A DNA stretch of 64,000 bases from Pseudomonadota bacterium (GCA_016711215.1 JADJTL010000003.1:186001-250000); one strand, 5' to 3'. Numbered from the stretch's first letter, positions 47,979 through 57,329 are shown. Notes: generated from the letters alone by a model not told the origin. Numbers and translations: made by a program.

Positions 47979-49105
47979 AGCACCTCGCAGAGCGCCTCGA
48001 CGCCCAGGTCCGCAGCCTCCAGCGTCAACTCCGGAAAGAGCGGCAGGCGCAGCAGGCGGCGACCGATGTCCTCTGTATTGGGCAGCGGCAACAGCGCCCC
48101 GCGGCGCACGGGCGCCCGGTAGGCCGGCGCGAGGTGCAGCGGCTCGTAGTGGCTGGTCGCCTGGACGCCGCGCTCGCGCATCGCGCTGAGCACGCGCCCG
48201 CGCTCGACCTCGGGCGGCAGCAGCATCGCCAGCAGATGGGCCGGCGGCGTGCATCCGGCGGGGACCTGCTGCAGCTCGAGACCGAGTTCCGCGGCATGAG
48301 GTGCCAGCCGCTCGCGGTAGCGCTGGACCAGCGCCTGGCGGCGCGCCTGGATCGTCTCGGCGTGCTCGAGCTGCGCCGTCAGCAAGGCCGCGAGCACATC
48401 GGCGAGCAGGAAGCTCGAGCCCACCTCGCGCCAAGTGTAGCGGTCGACCTCGCCGCGCAGGAAGCGATGACGATCGGTCCCCTTCTCGCGCAGGATCTCG
48501 GCGCGGGCGAGCAGCGCTGGATCGGAGACCACCACGGCCCCGCCTTCACCGCAGCTGACGTTCTTCGTGCCATGGAAGCTGAGCGTGCTGAGCTGACCGA
48601 AGGTCCCCAGCGGCCGCCCGTCACAGCTCGCGAAGAGCCCGTGCGCGTTGTCCTCGACCAGGCGCAGGCCACGCTCCGCACAGTAGGCGCGCATCGCCGC
48701 CAGGTCGCGGGTAACCCCACCGTAATGCACGGCGACCACCACCTTGGTCGCCGGCGTGACCGCCGCCAGCAACTGCGGCAGCTCCATCGAAAAGGTTCCG
48801 GGGTCGACGTCGGCGAAGCGCAGCGCCGCGCCGCGGATCGCAAAGGCATTGGCCGTCGACGAGAAGGTCAGCGACGGCATCACGACCTCATCCTCCGGGC
48901 CGAGGTCGCAGAGCAACGCCGCCAGCTCGAGCGCATCACTGCAGGAGGGCGTGAGGAGCACAGGCGCCCCGTTCATCCGCGCGCTGAGCAGCGCCGCCGC
49001 CCGCCGCGTGAAGGGGCCATCGCCCGAGAGGTGGCCGCCCGCCAGGCTCTCTTGCAGGTACTGCAGCTCGCGCGGGGCGGTGCAGTGCTTCGAGAAGGGA
49101 ATCAT
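47939..49105 (-). CDS. DegT/DnrJ/EryC1-family sugar aminotransferase (WecE-like)
   Basis: 388-residue PLP aminotransferase. It has EDEVVMPSLTFSSTANAF, VEDNAHG and the PLP lysine in SFHGTKNVSCGEGGA (Lys181). The latter and the N-terminal IPFSKHCTAPRELQYLQ closely resemble WecE/RffA, which makes dTDP-4-amino-4,6-dideoxygalactose from dTDP-4-keto-6-deoxyglucose. No nucleotidyltransferase or dehydratase is nearby. A weak -10 (TATACT) lies about 12 bp upstream of the start. Confidence 0.88.
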   Translation of the reverse strand: MIPFSKHCTAPRELQYLQESLAGGHLSGDGPFTRRAAALLSARMNGAPVLLTPSCSDALELAALLCDLGPEDEVVMPSLTFSSTANAFAIRGAALRFADVDPGTFSMELPQLLAAVTPATKVVVAVHYGGVTRDLAAMRAYCAERGLRLVEDNAHGLFASCDGRPLGTFGQLSTLSFHGTKNVSCGEGGAVVVSDPALLARAEILREKGTDRHRFLRGEVDRYTWREVGSSFLLADVLAALLTAQLEHAETIQARRQALVQRYRERLAPHAAELGLELQQVPAGCTPPAHLLAMLLPPEVERGRVLSAMRERGVQATSHYEPLHLAPAYRAPVRRGALLPLPNTEDIGRRLLRLPLFPELTLEAADLGVEALCEVLQALGAGGRGRAT

Positions 49106-49264
49106 CGTGCGGAAAAGTATAACGTACCTGGCTCAGCGGACGGCAACAAAGGCGGGCGCCGGACGCCCCCCTGCGGCCCCTCAGCAGATCGATCGCTCGG
49201 GCAAGACAGCGTCAGGCAAGGCAGTTGGCGCTGGCGCCGACCCGCAGTATGCTCCCGCGTCGCC

Positions 49265-50551
49265 ATGCTGATCTACTCTCTCTTCCCGCGCCTCGCCGGC
49301 ACCCTCGATCAGTGGACGGAACACACGGCTCGCGCTGCGGCCTTGGGGTTCGACTGGGTCTACCTCAATCCCGTCCAGTATCCGGGGTTCTCCGGCAGCC
49401 TCTACGCGATCAAGGACCTCGAGCGCCTCAACCCGGAGTTCTTGCCGGCCGGCAGCGCCGAAACCCTCGACGCTCTGGCCGAGGTGATCGCGGCGATCCA
49501 GGCGCAGGGCCTGCGCGTCATGTACGACCTGGTGATCAATCACACGGCGAAGGATTCGCCCCTCGTCGCCACGCATCCGCGCTGGTTTCGCTTCGATGGC
49601 CAAGGTCACGTCCTCAGCCCATCGGCGGTCGACCCCGACGATGCCCGAAAGGTGACCGTCTGGGGCGATCTGGCCGAGGTGGATAACGCGGGCTCGGCCG
49701 AGCGACGGACGCTCTGGGCCTTCTGGACCCACCTTATCCAGACCTACCTCGACCTCGGCTTCGACGGCTTTCGCTGTGACGCGGCCTATAAGGTGCCGGC
49801 GCGCCTCTGGCAGCAGCTCATCGGCAGCGCGCGCCAGCGGCGGCCCGACGTGGTCTTCGCGGCGGAGACCCTCGGCTGCCGGCCGAGCGAGGTCCAGGCG
49901 TTGGCGCCGGCGGGCTTCGACTACCTCTTCAACAGCAGCAAGTGGTGGAACTTCGACCAGCCCTGGTGTCTGGACCAACACGAGCAATACGGTCGCGTCG
50001 CGCCCTCGATCGCCTTTCCAGAGAGCCACGACACCGCGCGCCTGATGGCCGAGAGCGGCGGCAGCGCCGCCGTTCAGCGCCAGCGCTACGCGTTCGCCGC
50101 GGCCTTCTCGGCCGGGCTGATGATGCCGATCGGCTATGAGTTCGGCTTCAGCAAGCGCCTGCACGTCGTCGCCACGCGGCCGAGCGATTGGGAGCAGGGC
50201 GGCGTCGATCTGCAGGCCTTCGTCGCGGCCATCAACCGCATCAAGCGCGCGGTGCCGGTGCTCGGCCTCGAGGGCCACTGGCAGCCGCAAACGAGCTTCG
50301 ATCGTCCCACGCTGGCGCTGCGCAAGAACGCCGCCCAGTGCGCGCCCTGCTGGCTGCTGATCAACAAGGATTGGCATGAAGCCCAGCACTTCGACGTCGG
50401 CGAGCTACGCGGCGTACCCGTGGGCGCGACCCTGCTGCGCCCGAGCTTGGCGCCCGCGCACGGCGAAGCTTGGCCAGCCAGCGGCAGCGTCCGGCTCGAG
50501 CCGGCCGAGGTCGCCTTCCTCGTCGACCGGCCCCCCGTACCGATTGCCTGA
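49265..50551 (+). CDS. GH13 (alpha-amylase clan) enzyme
   Basis: 428 residues with a TIM-barrel of the alpha-amylase family: YDLVINHTA (region I), GFRCDAAYK with nucleophile Asp172, FAAETLG with acid/base Glu201 and FPESHDTAR with His255/Asp256. All catalytic residues are intact. Domain B is short and a small C-terminal beta domain is present. No signal peptide is seen, so it is cytoplasmic. The CDAAYKVP and AAETLGC segments define an uncommon subfamily of unclear specificity. ATG 49265; the frame is open much further upstream but antisense to the aminotransferase gene. Confidence 0.85.
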   Translation: MLIYSLFPRLAGTLDQWTEHTARAAALGFDWVYLNPVQYPGFSGSLYAIKDLERLNPEFLPAGSAETLDALAEVIAAIQAQGLRVMYDLVINHTAKDSPLVATHPRWFRFDGQGHVLSPSAVDPDDARKVTVWGDLAEVDNAGSAERRTLWAFWTHLIQTYLDLGFDGFRCDAAYKVPARLWQQLIGSARQRRPDVVFAAETLGCRPSEVQALAPAGFDYLFNSSKWWNFDQPWCLDQHEQYGRVAPSIAFPESHDTARLMAESGGSAAVQRQRYAFAAAFSAGLMMPIGYEFGFSKRLHVVATRPSDWEQGGVDLQAFVAAINRIKRAVPVLGLEGHWQPQTSFDRPTLALRKNAAQCAPCWLLINKDWHEAQHFDVGELRGVPVGATLLRPSLAPAHGEAWPASGSVRLEPAEVAFLVDRPPVPIA

Positions 50552-50629
50552 GCGTTTCCTGTCCGGCACACTGAGACACGCTCGATCGCGGCGCCACGGC
50601 GTCGGTCGGTCGGGCCGTAGGAGGAGACC

Positions 50630-51706
50630 ATGAAGATCCGGGTGCAAGCCGCCGACCCGGCGCAGCGCAAGGCCCAACCGCCGGCTGGACAGCTCGGCTT
50701 TGGGCGCCAATTCACCGACCACATGTTGCTCTGGAACTACGATCCCGCGCAGCGCTGGCATGATCCGCGAATCGTGCCCTATCAACCCCTGAGCCTCGAT
50801 CCGGCCTGCATGACGCTGCACTACGCCCAGCAGATCTTCGAGGGGATCAAGGCCTATCACGGTGACGACGGCGGGCTGCGCATCTTTCGCCTCGCCAAGT
50901 ACGTCGAACGCATGCAGCGCTCCGCGCGCCGGATGTGCATGCCGCCACCAGAGGCCGAGGGCCTGCAGCAGGCGATCCGCGAGCTGGTGCTGCTCGATCG
51001 CGCCTGGGTGCCAGCGGACTCGGGTTCTGCGCTCTATATCCGCCCGAACATGATCGCCACCGACCCCTACCTCGGCGTGCATCCGTCGCAGAGCTACCTG
51101 CTCTACGTGATCCTGGGCCCCGTTGGCGCGTACTACGCGGAGGGGTTCAATCCGATCAGTATCCTCGTCGAAGATCGCTATGTGCGCGCGGCTCAGGGTG
51201 GCGTGGGCGAGGCCAAGACAGGCGGCAACTACGCCGCCACGCTGCTCAGCCAGCTCGACGCCAAACGCCAGGGCTACACCCAGGTCCTGTGGCTCGACGG
51301 GCGCGAGCGGCGCTACGTGGAAGAGGTGGGCACGATGAACATCTTCTTCCGCCTCGGGGACGAGGTGATCACCAGCCCGCTGACGGGCACGGTGCTTCCT
51401 GGCGTGACGCGCGACTCGGTGCTGCAGGTGCTGCGCGAGTGGGGAGACTGTCGCGTGACGGAGCGCCCGCTGGCGATCGACGAGGTGGTCGAGGCGGCCA
51501 ACGCCGGGCGCCTGCGTGAGGTCTTCGGCACCGGCACCGCGGCGGTCGTCTCACCGGTCGGCCAGTTCGCCTACAAGGGGCAGGTCTATCGGGTCGGCGA
51601 CGGCCAGACCGGCCCGCTCTCACGCCGCCTCTTCGACCACATCAACGATCTTCAGCACGGCCGCGTTGCGGATCCGCTCGGCTGGGCGCCTCGCATCGAC
51701 ACCTGA
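50630..51706 (+). CDS. ilvE: Branched-chain amino acid aminotransferase
   Basis: 358 residues of fold-type IV PLP enzyme, long (eukaryote-like) BCAT subtype. It has GGVGEAKTGGNYAA with the PLP lysine (Lys196), EEVGTMNIFF, the phosphate-binding GTGTAAVVSPVG and GVTRDSVL. It interconverts Leu/Ile/Val and their keto acids, and so also supplies branched starter units for fatty acids. ATG 50630 preceded by AGGAGG. Confidence 0.95.
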   Translation: MKIRVQAADPAQRKAQPPAGQLGFGRQFTDHMLLWNYDPAQRWHDPRIVPYQPLSLDPACMTLHYAQQIFEGIKAYHGDDGGLRIFRLAKYVERMQRSARRMCMPPPEAEGLQQAIRELVLLDRAWVPADSGSALYIRPNMIATDPYLGVHPSQSYLLYVILGPVGAYYAEGFNPISILVEDRYVRAAQGGVGEAKTGGNYAATLLSQLDAKRQGYTQVLWLDGRERRYVEEVGTMNIFFRLGDEVITSPLTGTVLPGVTRDSVLQVLREWGDCRVTERPLAIDEVVEAANAGRLREVFGTGTAAVVSPVGQFAYKGQVYRVGDGQTGPLSRRLFDHINDLQHGRVADPLGWAPRIDT

Positions 51707-51714
51707 GCCGCGGC

Positions 51715-52077
51715 TCAGCCACGAATCTTTGCGTTGGTCTTCTCGGGATGGCGTTCGATGTGCCGCTGGCGATGGACCGCCGCCTCGGCGAGTCGACCGA
51801 GCACGTTGGGCAAATCTGAGCCGGCGCAGATCGAGGCCAGCTCCGCATCGCCGCTCAAGCGCTCGTTGATCACGAAGAAGGGCGCCTCGTCGGGCGTCAG
51901 CGCGACGTCCATTTGGCCCACCGCGACGCGCCCCGCCAGCACCTTATCCAGCAGCTCCTGCGCCGTATGAGCGAAGGAATTCCTCACGTCCTCGCTCGAC
52001 TCGGCCTGACTGAGCCGATGCCGAAAGCTCGGCAGGACCTGATGCTCGTACTTGGTGAATGAGGCCTTGTCGGTCAT
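51715..52077 (-). CDS. Small conserved-looking hypothetical protein
   Basis: 120 residues, soluble, mixed alpha/beta. The first half has a helix rich in charged residues (RHRLSQAESSEDVRNSFAH), then AVGQMDVALTPDEAPFFVI and a basic C-terminus. AAGGAG precedes the ATG at 52075-52077. No family recognised. The 20-bp repeat array lies immediately upstream. It sits downstream of rseP on the same strand and could be cotranscribed. Confidence 0.65.
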   Translation of the reverse strand: MTDKASFTKYEHQVLPSFRHRLSQAESSEDVRNSFAHTAQELLDKVLAGRVAVGQMDVALTPDEAPFFVINERLSGDAELASICAGSDLPNVLGRLAEAAVHRQRHIERHPEKTNAKIRG

Positions 52078-52090
52078 CGACAGCTCCTTG

Positions 52091-52206
52091 CGTAGCGATG
52101 GTCGTTCCTGCGTAGCGATGGTCGTTCCTGCGTAGCGATGGTCGTTCCTGCGTAGCGATGGTCGTTCCTGCGTAGCAATGGTCGTTCCTGCGTAGCAATG
52201 GTCGTG
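52091..52206. repeat. 20-bp tandem repeat, about six copies
   Basis: Unit CGTAGCGATGGTCGTTCCTG at 52091-52110, 52111-52130, 52131-52150 and 52151-52170, then 52171-52190 and a partial copy at 52191-52206 with one G to A change. On the minus strand each unit contains AGGAACGACC followed by ATC/ATT, which mimics a ribosome-binding site without a start codon. The array fills most of the gap between rseP and the small hypothetical gene. Confidence 0.95.
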
Positions 52207-52216
52207 CGCGCCCCCT

Positions 52217-53245
52217 TCAGCCCAGACGCCGCCGGAGGTCCGAGTAGGTCACCAGCAGCAGGACGCCGAAAAGCAGGACGAACCCAACGGTATGGACAAA
52301 CGCCTCCACGCGATGGCTGACGCGCCTGCGCGTCAGCATCTCGAAGGCCAGGAACACGAGCCGCCCGCCATCGAGGGCCGGGAGCGGCAGCAGGTTGAAG
52401 AGGCCGAGGCAGACGCTGAGCAACGCGATCTGCAAGACGGCGGCGGCCACGCCGCTCTCGAAGCTGAGCTTCAGCTGGTGCACGATCCCGACCGGACCCT
52501 CGACCTGCTTGGCGCTGATCTGCCGCGTCGCCAGCTTCCCCAGCATGCGGAGCATTGCCAGCGACTGCACGACCGGATAGGTCACGCTGTAGGTCGCCGC
52601 CCGGAGCAGCCCCACGCGCTCGAAGGCCGGCACAGGGGCGAAGCGTATCCCGATGCGATAGATGCCGTCGTCCTGGCGCGCCGCCACCCGCAGGAGCTGC
52701 GGCGCCTTGCCGCGGTCGACCTCGATGGTCAGCGGTCGACCTCCGCTGCTGGTAACGGCGGCCGTGAGGTCGACGGCCTCCCGTATCGGCACGCCGTCGA
52801 TACGACGCAGCACGTCCCCGGCCCGCAGGCCGACCTGCTGCGCCGGCGAGCCCGGCATCACCTCGCCCACCGCGACCAGCGGTCGTGGCTGGCCCCAGAT
52901 CAGCACCAGCGCGAAGATCAGCGCGATGGCGAAGACGTAGTTGATCCCAGGCCCGGCGAGGATGGTGAGGAAGCGCTGCCAGGCCGGCTTGTTCTGGTAC
53001 GAGCCCTGGTCGTCGGCCGCCAGAGCCTCCTCGGGGTTCATCCCGGCGATCTGCACGTAGCCCCCGAGGGGCACGGTGGCGAGCTGGTAGGTCGTCTCCC
53101 GGCCCTTCCAGCGCCACAGCACCGGGCCGAAAAAAATGCTGAACTTCTCCACCCGCATGCCGCAGCGCCGCGCCACCCACATATGCCCGAACTCGTGGAC
53201 GACGATCAGAACGGCAAGCGCTGCGATGGCGAGCAAATAAACCAA
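52217..53245 (-). CDS. rseP: Site-2 membrane metalloprotease RseP/RasP
   Basis: Intramembrane zinc protease that releases anti-sigma factors. 342 residues, four transmembrane helices, HEFGH at 17-21 (His17, His21, Glu18) and the third ligand in NLLPLPALDGG near residue 290. A single PDZ domain (about 125-205) is present, as in RasP and Rip1, unlike the two PDZs of E. coli RseP. Upstream genes typical of the rseP locus (cdsA, dxr, bamA) are not in the window. Confidence 0.94.
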   Translation of the reverse strand: MVYLLAIAALAVLIVVHEFGHMWVARRCGMRVEKFSIFFGPVLWRWKGRETTYQLATVPLGGYVQIAGMNPEEALAADDQGSYQNKPAWQRFLTILAGPGINYVFAIALIFALVLIWGQPRPLVAVGEVMPGSPAQQVGLRAGDVLRRIDGVPIREAVDLTAAVTSSGGRPLTIEVDRGKAPQLLRVAARQDDGIYRIGIRFAPVPAFERVGLLRAATYSVTYPVVQSLAMLRMLGKLATRQISAKQVEGPVGIVHQLKLSFESGVAAAVLQIALLSVCLGLFNLLPLPALDGGRLVFLAFEMLTRRRVSHRVEAFVHTVGFVLLFGVLLLVTYSDLRRRLG

Positions 53246-53382
53246 GCGCGGGAACTATAGCCGCCACGCCGGGCTCGCGCCAGCCTCTCGCCAGCCGCTA
53301 TCAATGGCCCGCCGAGGCCGCGCGCGGCGCTGCGGCTGCCCATTCCCCGCGCGGCGCGCACGTGCTAGGTCGGGCCACGGCC

Positions 53383-54222
53383 ATGACCCAGCGACGACGC
53401 GGCAGACACGTGCTCCCAGGCTTCGCTCCGGCGTTGGGGTTGACCTGCTTCGCGCTGGGCCTGGTCGTGCTGCTGCCCCTCTCGGCGCTGGTGCTCAAGG
53501 CCACGACCCTCGGCTGGCGCGAGCTCTGGGGCGCGGTAACGGAGCCCCGCGCCGTGGCCGCCCTTCAGCTCAGCCTCGGCACGGCGCTGGCGGCCGCCGC
53601 CGCCAACGCGGTCTTCGGCCTGCTCTTGGCCTGGGTGCTGATTCGCTACCGCTTCCCCGGCCGCGCCCTGGTCGACGCGCTGGTCGACCTGCCCTTCGCC
53701 CTGCCGACGGCCGTCTCGGGCCTGACCCTGACCACGCTCTACGTGCCGGGCGGCTGGCTCGGGCGCCTGCTCGAGCCGCTCGGGATCCAGGTCGCCTTCA
53801 CCCGGCTGGGCATCGTCGTGGCGCTGATCTTCATCGGCCTGCCCTTCGTCGTCCGCACGGTCCAGCCCGTGCTCGAGCAGCTCGATCCCACGGTCGAGGA
53901 GGCCGCGCTGGTCCTTGGGGCCACGCGCTGGCAGGTCTTCTACCGCGTCCTGCTGCCCGCGATCGCCCCCGCCTGGGCCACCGGCTTCACGCTGGCCTTC
54001 GCCCGCGCCCTCGGCGAGTACGGTTCGATCGTCTTCATCTCGGGCAACATGCCGCTGCACACCGAGCTCACGCCGCTGCTGATCGTCAGCAAGCTCGAGC
54101 AATACGACTACGCCGGGGCGATCGCCCTGGCCCTGGCGCTGCTGGCCATGTCGGCGCTCCTGCTGCTAGCCGTGAATCTCTTGCACCGCTGGGGCGCTCG
54201 GACGGAGGCACGCGGTGCTTGA
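53383..54222 (+). CDS. cysT: Sulfate ABC transporter permease CysT
   Basis: 279 residues, six transmembrane helices, and the EAA loop EEAALVLGATRWQVFYRVLLP that contacts the ATPase. PTAVSGLTL and GEYGSIVFISGN are typical of CysT/CysU. A GTG start at 53362 would add seven residues; ATG at 53383 is chosen. First gene of cysTWA, overlapping cysW by 8 bp. No periplasmic sulfate-binding protein gene is linked. Confidence 0.93.
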   Translation: MTQRRRGRHVLPGFAPALGLTCFALGLVVLLPLSALVLKATTLGWRELWGAVTEPRAVAALQLSLGTALAAAAANAVFGLLLAWVLIRYRFPGRALVDALVDLPFALPTAVSGLTLTTLYVPGGWLGRLLEPLGIQVAFTRLGIVVALIFIGLPFVVRTVQPVLEQLDPTVEEAALVLGATRWQVFYRVLLPAIAPAWATGFTLAFARALGEYGSIVFISGNMPLHTELTPLLIVSKLEQYDYAGAIALALALLAMSALLLLAVNLLHRWGARTEARGA

Positions 54223-55096
54223 GCGCGCCCCCATCACGCCGCCGCTGGTGGCCCGCGCGCGCGCGGGCCGGGCGGCCGCCGCGCGCGAGCCTGTCGAGGG
54301 CAAGCTCGCGAGGGCGCTCTTGATCACCGTCGCGCTGACCTTCGTCGGTCTCTTCCTGCTGCTGCCCCTGATCGCCGTCTTCAGCCAGGCACTGCAAGGG
54401 GGCGCCAAGGCCTACCTGGCCGCCGTCACGGAGAGCGACGCGGCGGCGGCGATCAGACTGACGCTCTGGGTCACAGCGCTCGTGGTCCCGCTGAACGCGG
54501 TGCTCGGCCTCGTGGCGGCCTGGGCCCTCGGCCGCTTCAGCTTCGCCGGCAAGGGCGTGCTGCTGACCCTGCTCGACCTCCCCTTCTCCGTCTCGCCCGT
54601 GGTCGCGGGGCTGCTCTTTGTCCTGCTCTTCGGCCGTCAGGGCTGGCTCGGACCGTGGCTCGCCGAACGGCAGCTCCACGTGATCTTCGCGCTGCCCGGC
54701 ATCGTGATCGCGACGCTCTTCGTCACCTTCCCCTTCGTCGCACGCGAGGTCCTGGCTGTGATGCAGAGTCAGGGCCGCGAGCCCGAAGAGGCGGCGCTGA
54801 CGCTCGGCGCCAACGGCTGGCAGACCTTCTTCCGCGTCACGCTGCCCCGTGTGCGCTGGGGCGTGCTCTACGGCGTCGTGCTCTGCAGCGCGCGCGCGAT
54901 GGGTGAATTCGGCGCCGTCTCCGTCGTCTCGGGGCATATCCGCGGGGTCACGACGACGCTGCCACTGCACGTCGAGACGCTCTACAACGACTTCAACTTC
55001 GTCGGCGCCTTCGCCGTGGCCTCGCTGCTGACGCTGCTCTCCCTGCTCACGCTCGTCGCCAAACGCGCGCTCGAGCAGAAACGTGGCGCGGCATGA
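54215..55096 (+). CDS. cysW: Sulfate ABC transporter permease CysW
   Basis: 293 residues, six transmembrane helices, EAA loop EEAALTLGANGWQTFFRVTLP and the CysW-typical SPVVAGLLFVLLFG and GEFGAVSVVSGHIRG. GTG start within GTGCTTGA, overlapping the cysT stop by 8 bp. The N-terminal 30 residues are Arg-rich and may be shorter in vivo. Confidence 0.93.
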   Translation: MLERAPITPPLVARARAGRAAAAREPVEGKLARALLITVALTFVGLFLLLPLIAVFSQALQGGAKAYLAAVTESDAAAAIRLTLWVTALVVPLNAVLGLVAAWALGRFSFAGKGVLLTLLDLPFSVSPVVAGLLFVLLFGRQGWLGPWLAERQLHVIFALPGIVIATLFVTFPFVAREVLAVMQSQGREPEEAALTLGANGWQTFFRVTLPRVRWGVLYGVVLCSARAMGEFGAVSVVSGHIRGVTTTLPLHVETLYNDFNFVGAFAVASLLTLLSLLTLVAKRALEQKRGAA

Positions 55097-56154
55097 GCGT
55101 CGTCGTCAGCAACCTGACGAAGGCCTACGCCAAGGGTGGAGCGCTGGCGGTCGAGAACGTCAGCTTCGCCGCGCCGCCGGGCGCGATCACCGCGCTGCTC
55201 GGCCCCTCGGGCGCGGGCAAATCGACGGTGCTGCGGATGATCGCCGGGCTCGAGGTTGCCGACGGGGGCTCGATCGCGATCGAGGGGCAGGACGTCTCCG
55301 GGCTCCCGGTGCGCCGGCGCGGCGTCGGCTTCGTCTTTCAGAGCTACGCGCTCTTCGATCACCTCAGCGTCCGGCGCAACATCGGCTTCGGGCTCGAGCT
55401 TCGGCGTCTGGGACGCCGCGCGATCGACGCGCGGGTCGAGGAACTGCTGAGCATGGTCCGGCTCGAGGGCCTCGGCGCGCGCTACCCGGCCCAGCTCTCG
55501 GGCGGCCAACGCCAGCGCGTGGCCTTTGCCCGCGCCCTGGCCGTGCGACCACGCGTGTTGCTGCTCGACGAGCCCTTCGGTGCACTCGATGCGCGGGTAC
55601 GCCACGAGCTGCGCCAATGGCTCCACGAGCTGCACCACGAGACGGGGCTGACGACGCTGATGGTGACGCATGACCAGGGCGAGGCGCTCGAGCTCGCCGA
55701 GCACGTCGTCGTGATGTTCGACGGGCGCGTGGCCCAGGCGGCCAGCCCAGCCGCGATCTACGATGAGCCGGCCACGCCGCAGGTTGCCGCCTTCGTCGGC
55801 GGCGCCAACGTGCTGAGCGGCACGGTCCGCGACGGTCGCGTCGAGGCCGGCACGGTGGCCCTGCGCGTGCCCGAGGGCGCGCAGGAAGGGGACGCCGTCC
55901 ACGCGGTGGTGCGACCCCATGACGTCAAGGTCGCCCGCCTGGCCAGTGGCGCGGGGCAGGTGATCGAGGCGCGCGTCGCCCGCCTGCGGCGCGTCGGCGG
56001 CCAGGTCAAGCTGCAGCTCACGCTCGACGGTGGCGCGCAGCTGCTGGTCGAAATGCCAACGCCGCAGGTGCTGGCGCTGAGCATCAGCGAGGGCGACCAT
56101 GTCTTCGTCGACCTGCAGAGCAGCCGCGTCTTCGTCGGCGACTACGCGATCTGA
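55093..56154 (+). CDS. cysA: Sulfate ABC transporter ATPase CysA
   Basis: 353 residues. Walker A GPSGAGKST (37-45), Q-loop VFQSYALFDH, signature LSGGQRQR, Walker B LLLDEPFGALD and the switch His in MVTHDQ. The C-terminal third is a TOBE domain; VRPHDVKV is the CysA-type anion-binding element. ATG overlaps the cysW stop by 4 bp (ATGA). Sulfate or thiosulfate are the likely substrates; molybdate is less likely. Confidence 0.94.
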   Translation: MSVVVSNLTKAYAKGGALAVENVSFAAPPGAITALLGPSGAGKSTVLRMIAGLEVADGGSIAIEGQDVSGLPVRRRGVGFVFQSYALFDHLSVRRNIGFGLELRRLGRRAIDARVEELLSMVRLEGLGARYPAQLSGGQRQRVAFARALAVRPRVLLLDEPFGALDARVRHELRQWLHELHHETGLTTLMVTHDQGEALELAEHVVVMFDGRVAQAASPAAIYDEPATPQVAAFVGGANVLSGTVRDGRVEAGTVALRVPEGAQEGDAVHAVVRPHDVKVARLASGAGQVIEARVARLRRVGGQVKLQLTLDGGAQLLVEMPTPQVLALSISEGDHVFVDLQSSRVFVGDYAI

Positions 56155-56225
56155 TCGGCCCTCACCACGTCCTCGCGCCCGGCCAGGCGGCCACGCCGCC
56201 CTTGCCAAGCCAGGACGTGGCGAGT

Positions 56226-57329
56226 ATGACCCGGCCGCACTTCCCTGCCCCAGCCGACGCGCGATCCACGGTACGCGGCTGGACGGAGTACCTCGTGTCT
56301 CGAGACGCCCCGCGCGTCCTGTTCTTGGTCCAAGGTGAATGGGTTCCCTCGAGCCGATTCCGGGTGCACCAGCTCGTGCCGCGTTTGGTTGCGGCCGGAC
56401 TGCGTTGCACCGTGCGACCGATTCGGCCGCGCCTCCGCGGCGAAACCGACGGGCGTTGGCGCCCCTCCCAGCTCTTCCGCGGCCTCAGCGCGCTGCGCGA
56501 GCTCGACGAGCACGATCTCGTCTTCATCCAACGCCCGCTGCTCCGTTCTGTCAGCATCGCGCTCGAGACGATCGTGGCGCGGCGCCGGCCGACGATCTTC
56601 GACATGGACGATGCTCTCTTCCATAACCTCTGGGGCCTCGAGGGCCTGCAAATTCGGCGCATTGTCCAACGCGTTGGACACGTGATCGTCGGCAACCAAT
56701 ACCTCTTCCGTGGCGTCGACCGGCCCGAGAAGACGACCGTGATTCCGACGGTGGTCGATACGGCCCGCTTCGCGGTGCGCAGCGATCCTGGCCCCGCCGC
56801 CCCCTTCACCATCGGCTGGACCGGGCTGTCGTCGAATCTCCGCGAGCTGCGCTTGGTGCTCGACCCGCTGCGCCGCGTCCTGCGTGAGACCAAGGGTCGG
56901 CTGCTGATCGTCGCCGATCGCTGCGATCAACCGTGGCTCGCAGGGCTGCCCGTCGACTTCCACCGCTGGTCGCCGGAGCGCGAGGTCGCCGCGCTGGCGA
57001 CCGCCCACGTCGGCATCATGCCGCTCGTCGATCGCCCCTACAACCGCGGCAAGTGCGGTTTCAAGCTGATCCAGTACATGGCGCGCGGCATCCCCGTAAT
57101 CGCGACGCCCTTGGGCGCCAACCGCGAGATCGTCCGCGAGGGCGTGGACGGCTACCACGCCGAGACGGCCGACGCCTGGGCGGAGGGGCTCCTGACGCTG
57201 GCCGCGGATCGCGCGCGTCGCGAGGCGATGGGCGCTGCGGGACGCCAGCGGGTCGAGGCGCACTACAGCCTCGACGCCGTGGTACCGCGCTACCTCGAGC
57301 TGCTTCAGCGGCTCAGCGGCGGGGCGTAG
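56226..57329 (+). CDS. Glycosyltransferase, GT4-like
   Basis: 367 residues with two Rossmann-like domains. The N-terminal domain has RVLFLVQGEWVPSSRFRVHQ and IFDMDDALF; the C-terminal donor-binding half has CGFKLIQYMARGIPVIATPLGANREIV, the GT4 E(x)7E-like region in which the first Glu is replaced by Lys/Phe. A TTG at 56202 is an alternative start. It is followed within 25 bp by a GMC oxidoreductase and then a Gfo/Idh enzyme, a three-gene unit for some glycan or glycolipid. Confidence 0.82.
   Translation: MTRPHFPAPADARSTVRGWTEYLVSRDAPRVLFLVQGEWVPSSRFRVHQLVPRLVAAGLRCTVRPIRPRLRGETDGRWRPSQLFRGLSALRELDEHDLVFIQRPLLRSVSIALETIVARRRPTIFDMDDALFHNLWGLEGLQIRRIVQRVGHVIVGNQYLFRGVDRPEKTTVIPTVVDTARFAVRSDPGPAAPFTIGWTGLSSNLRELRLVLDPLRRVLRETKGRLLIVADRCDQPWLAGLPVDFHRWSPEREVAALATAHVGIMPLVDRPYNRGKCGFKLIQYMARGIPVIATPLGANREIVREGVDGYHAETADAWAEGLLTLAADRARREAMGAAGRQRVEAHYSLDAVVPRYLELLQRLSGGA

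Noticed and set aside
47798..49264. Upstream extension of the GH13 frame
   Set aside because: Antisense to the WecE-like gene; the family domain begins at ATG 49265.
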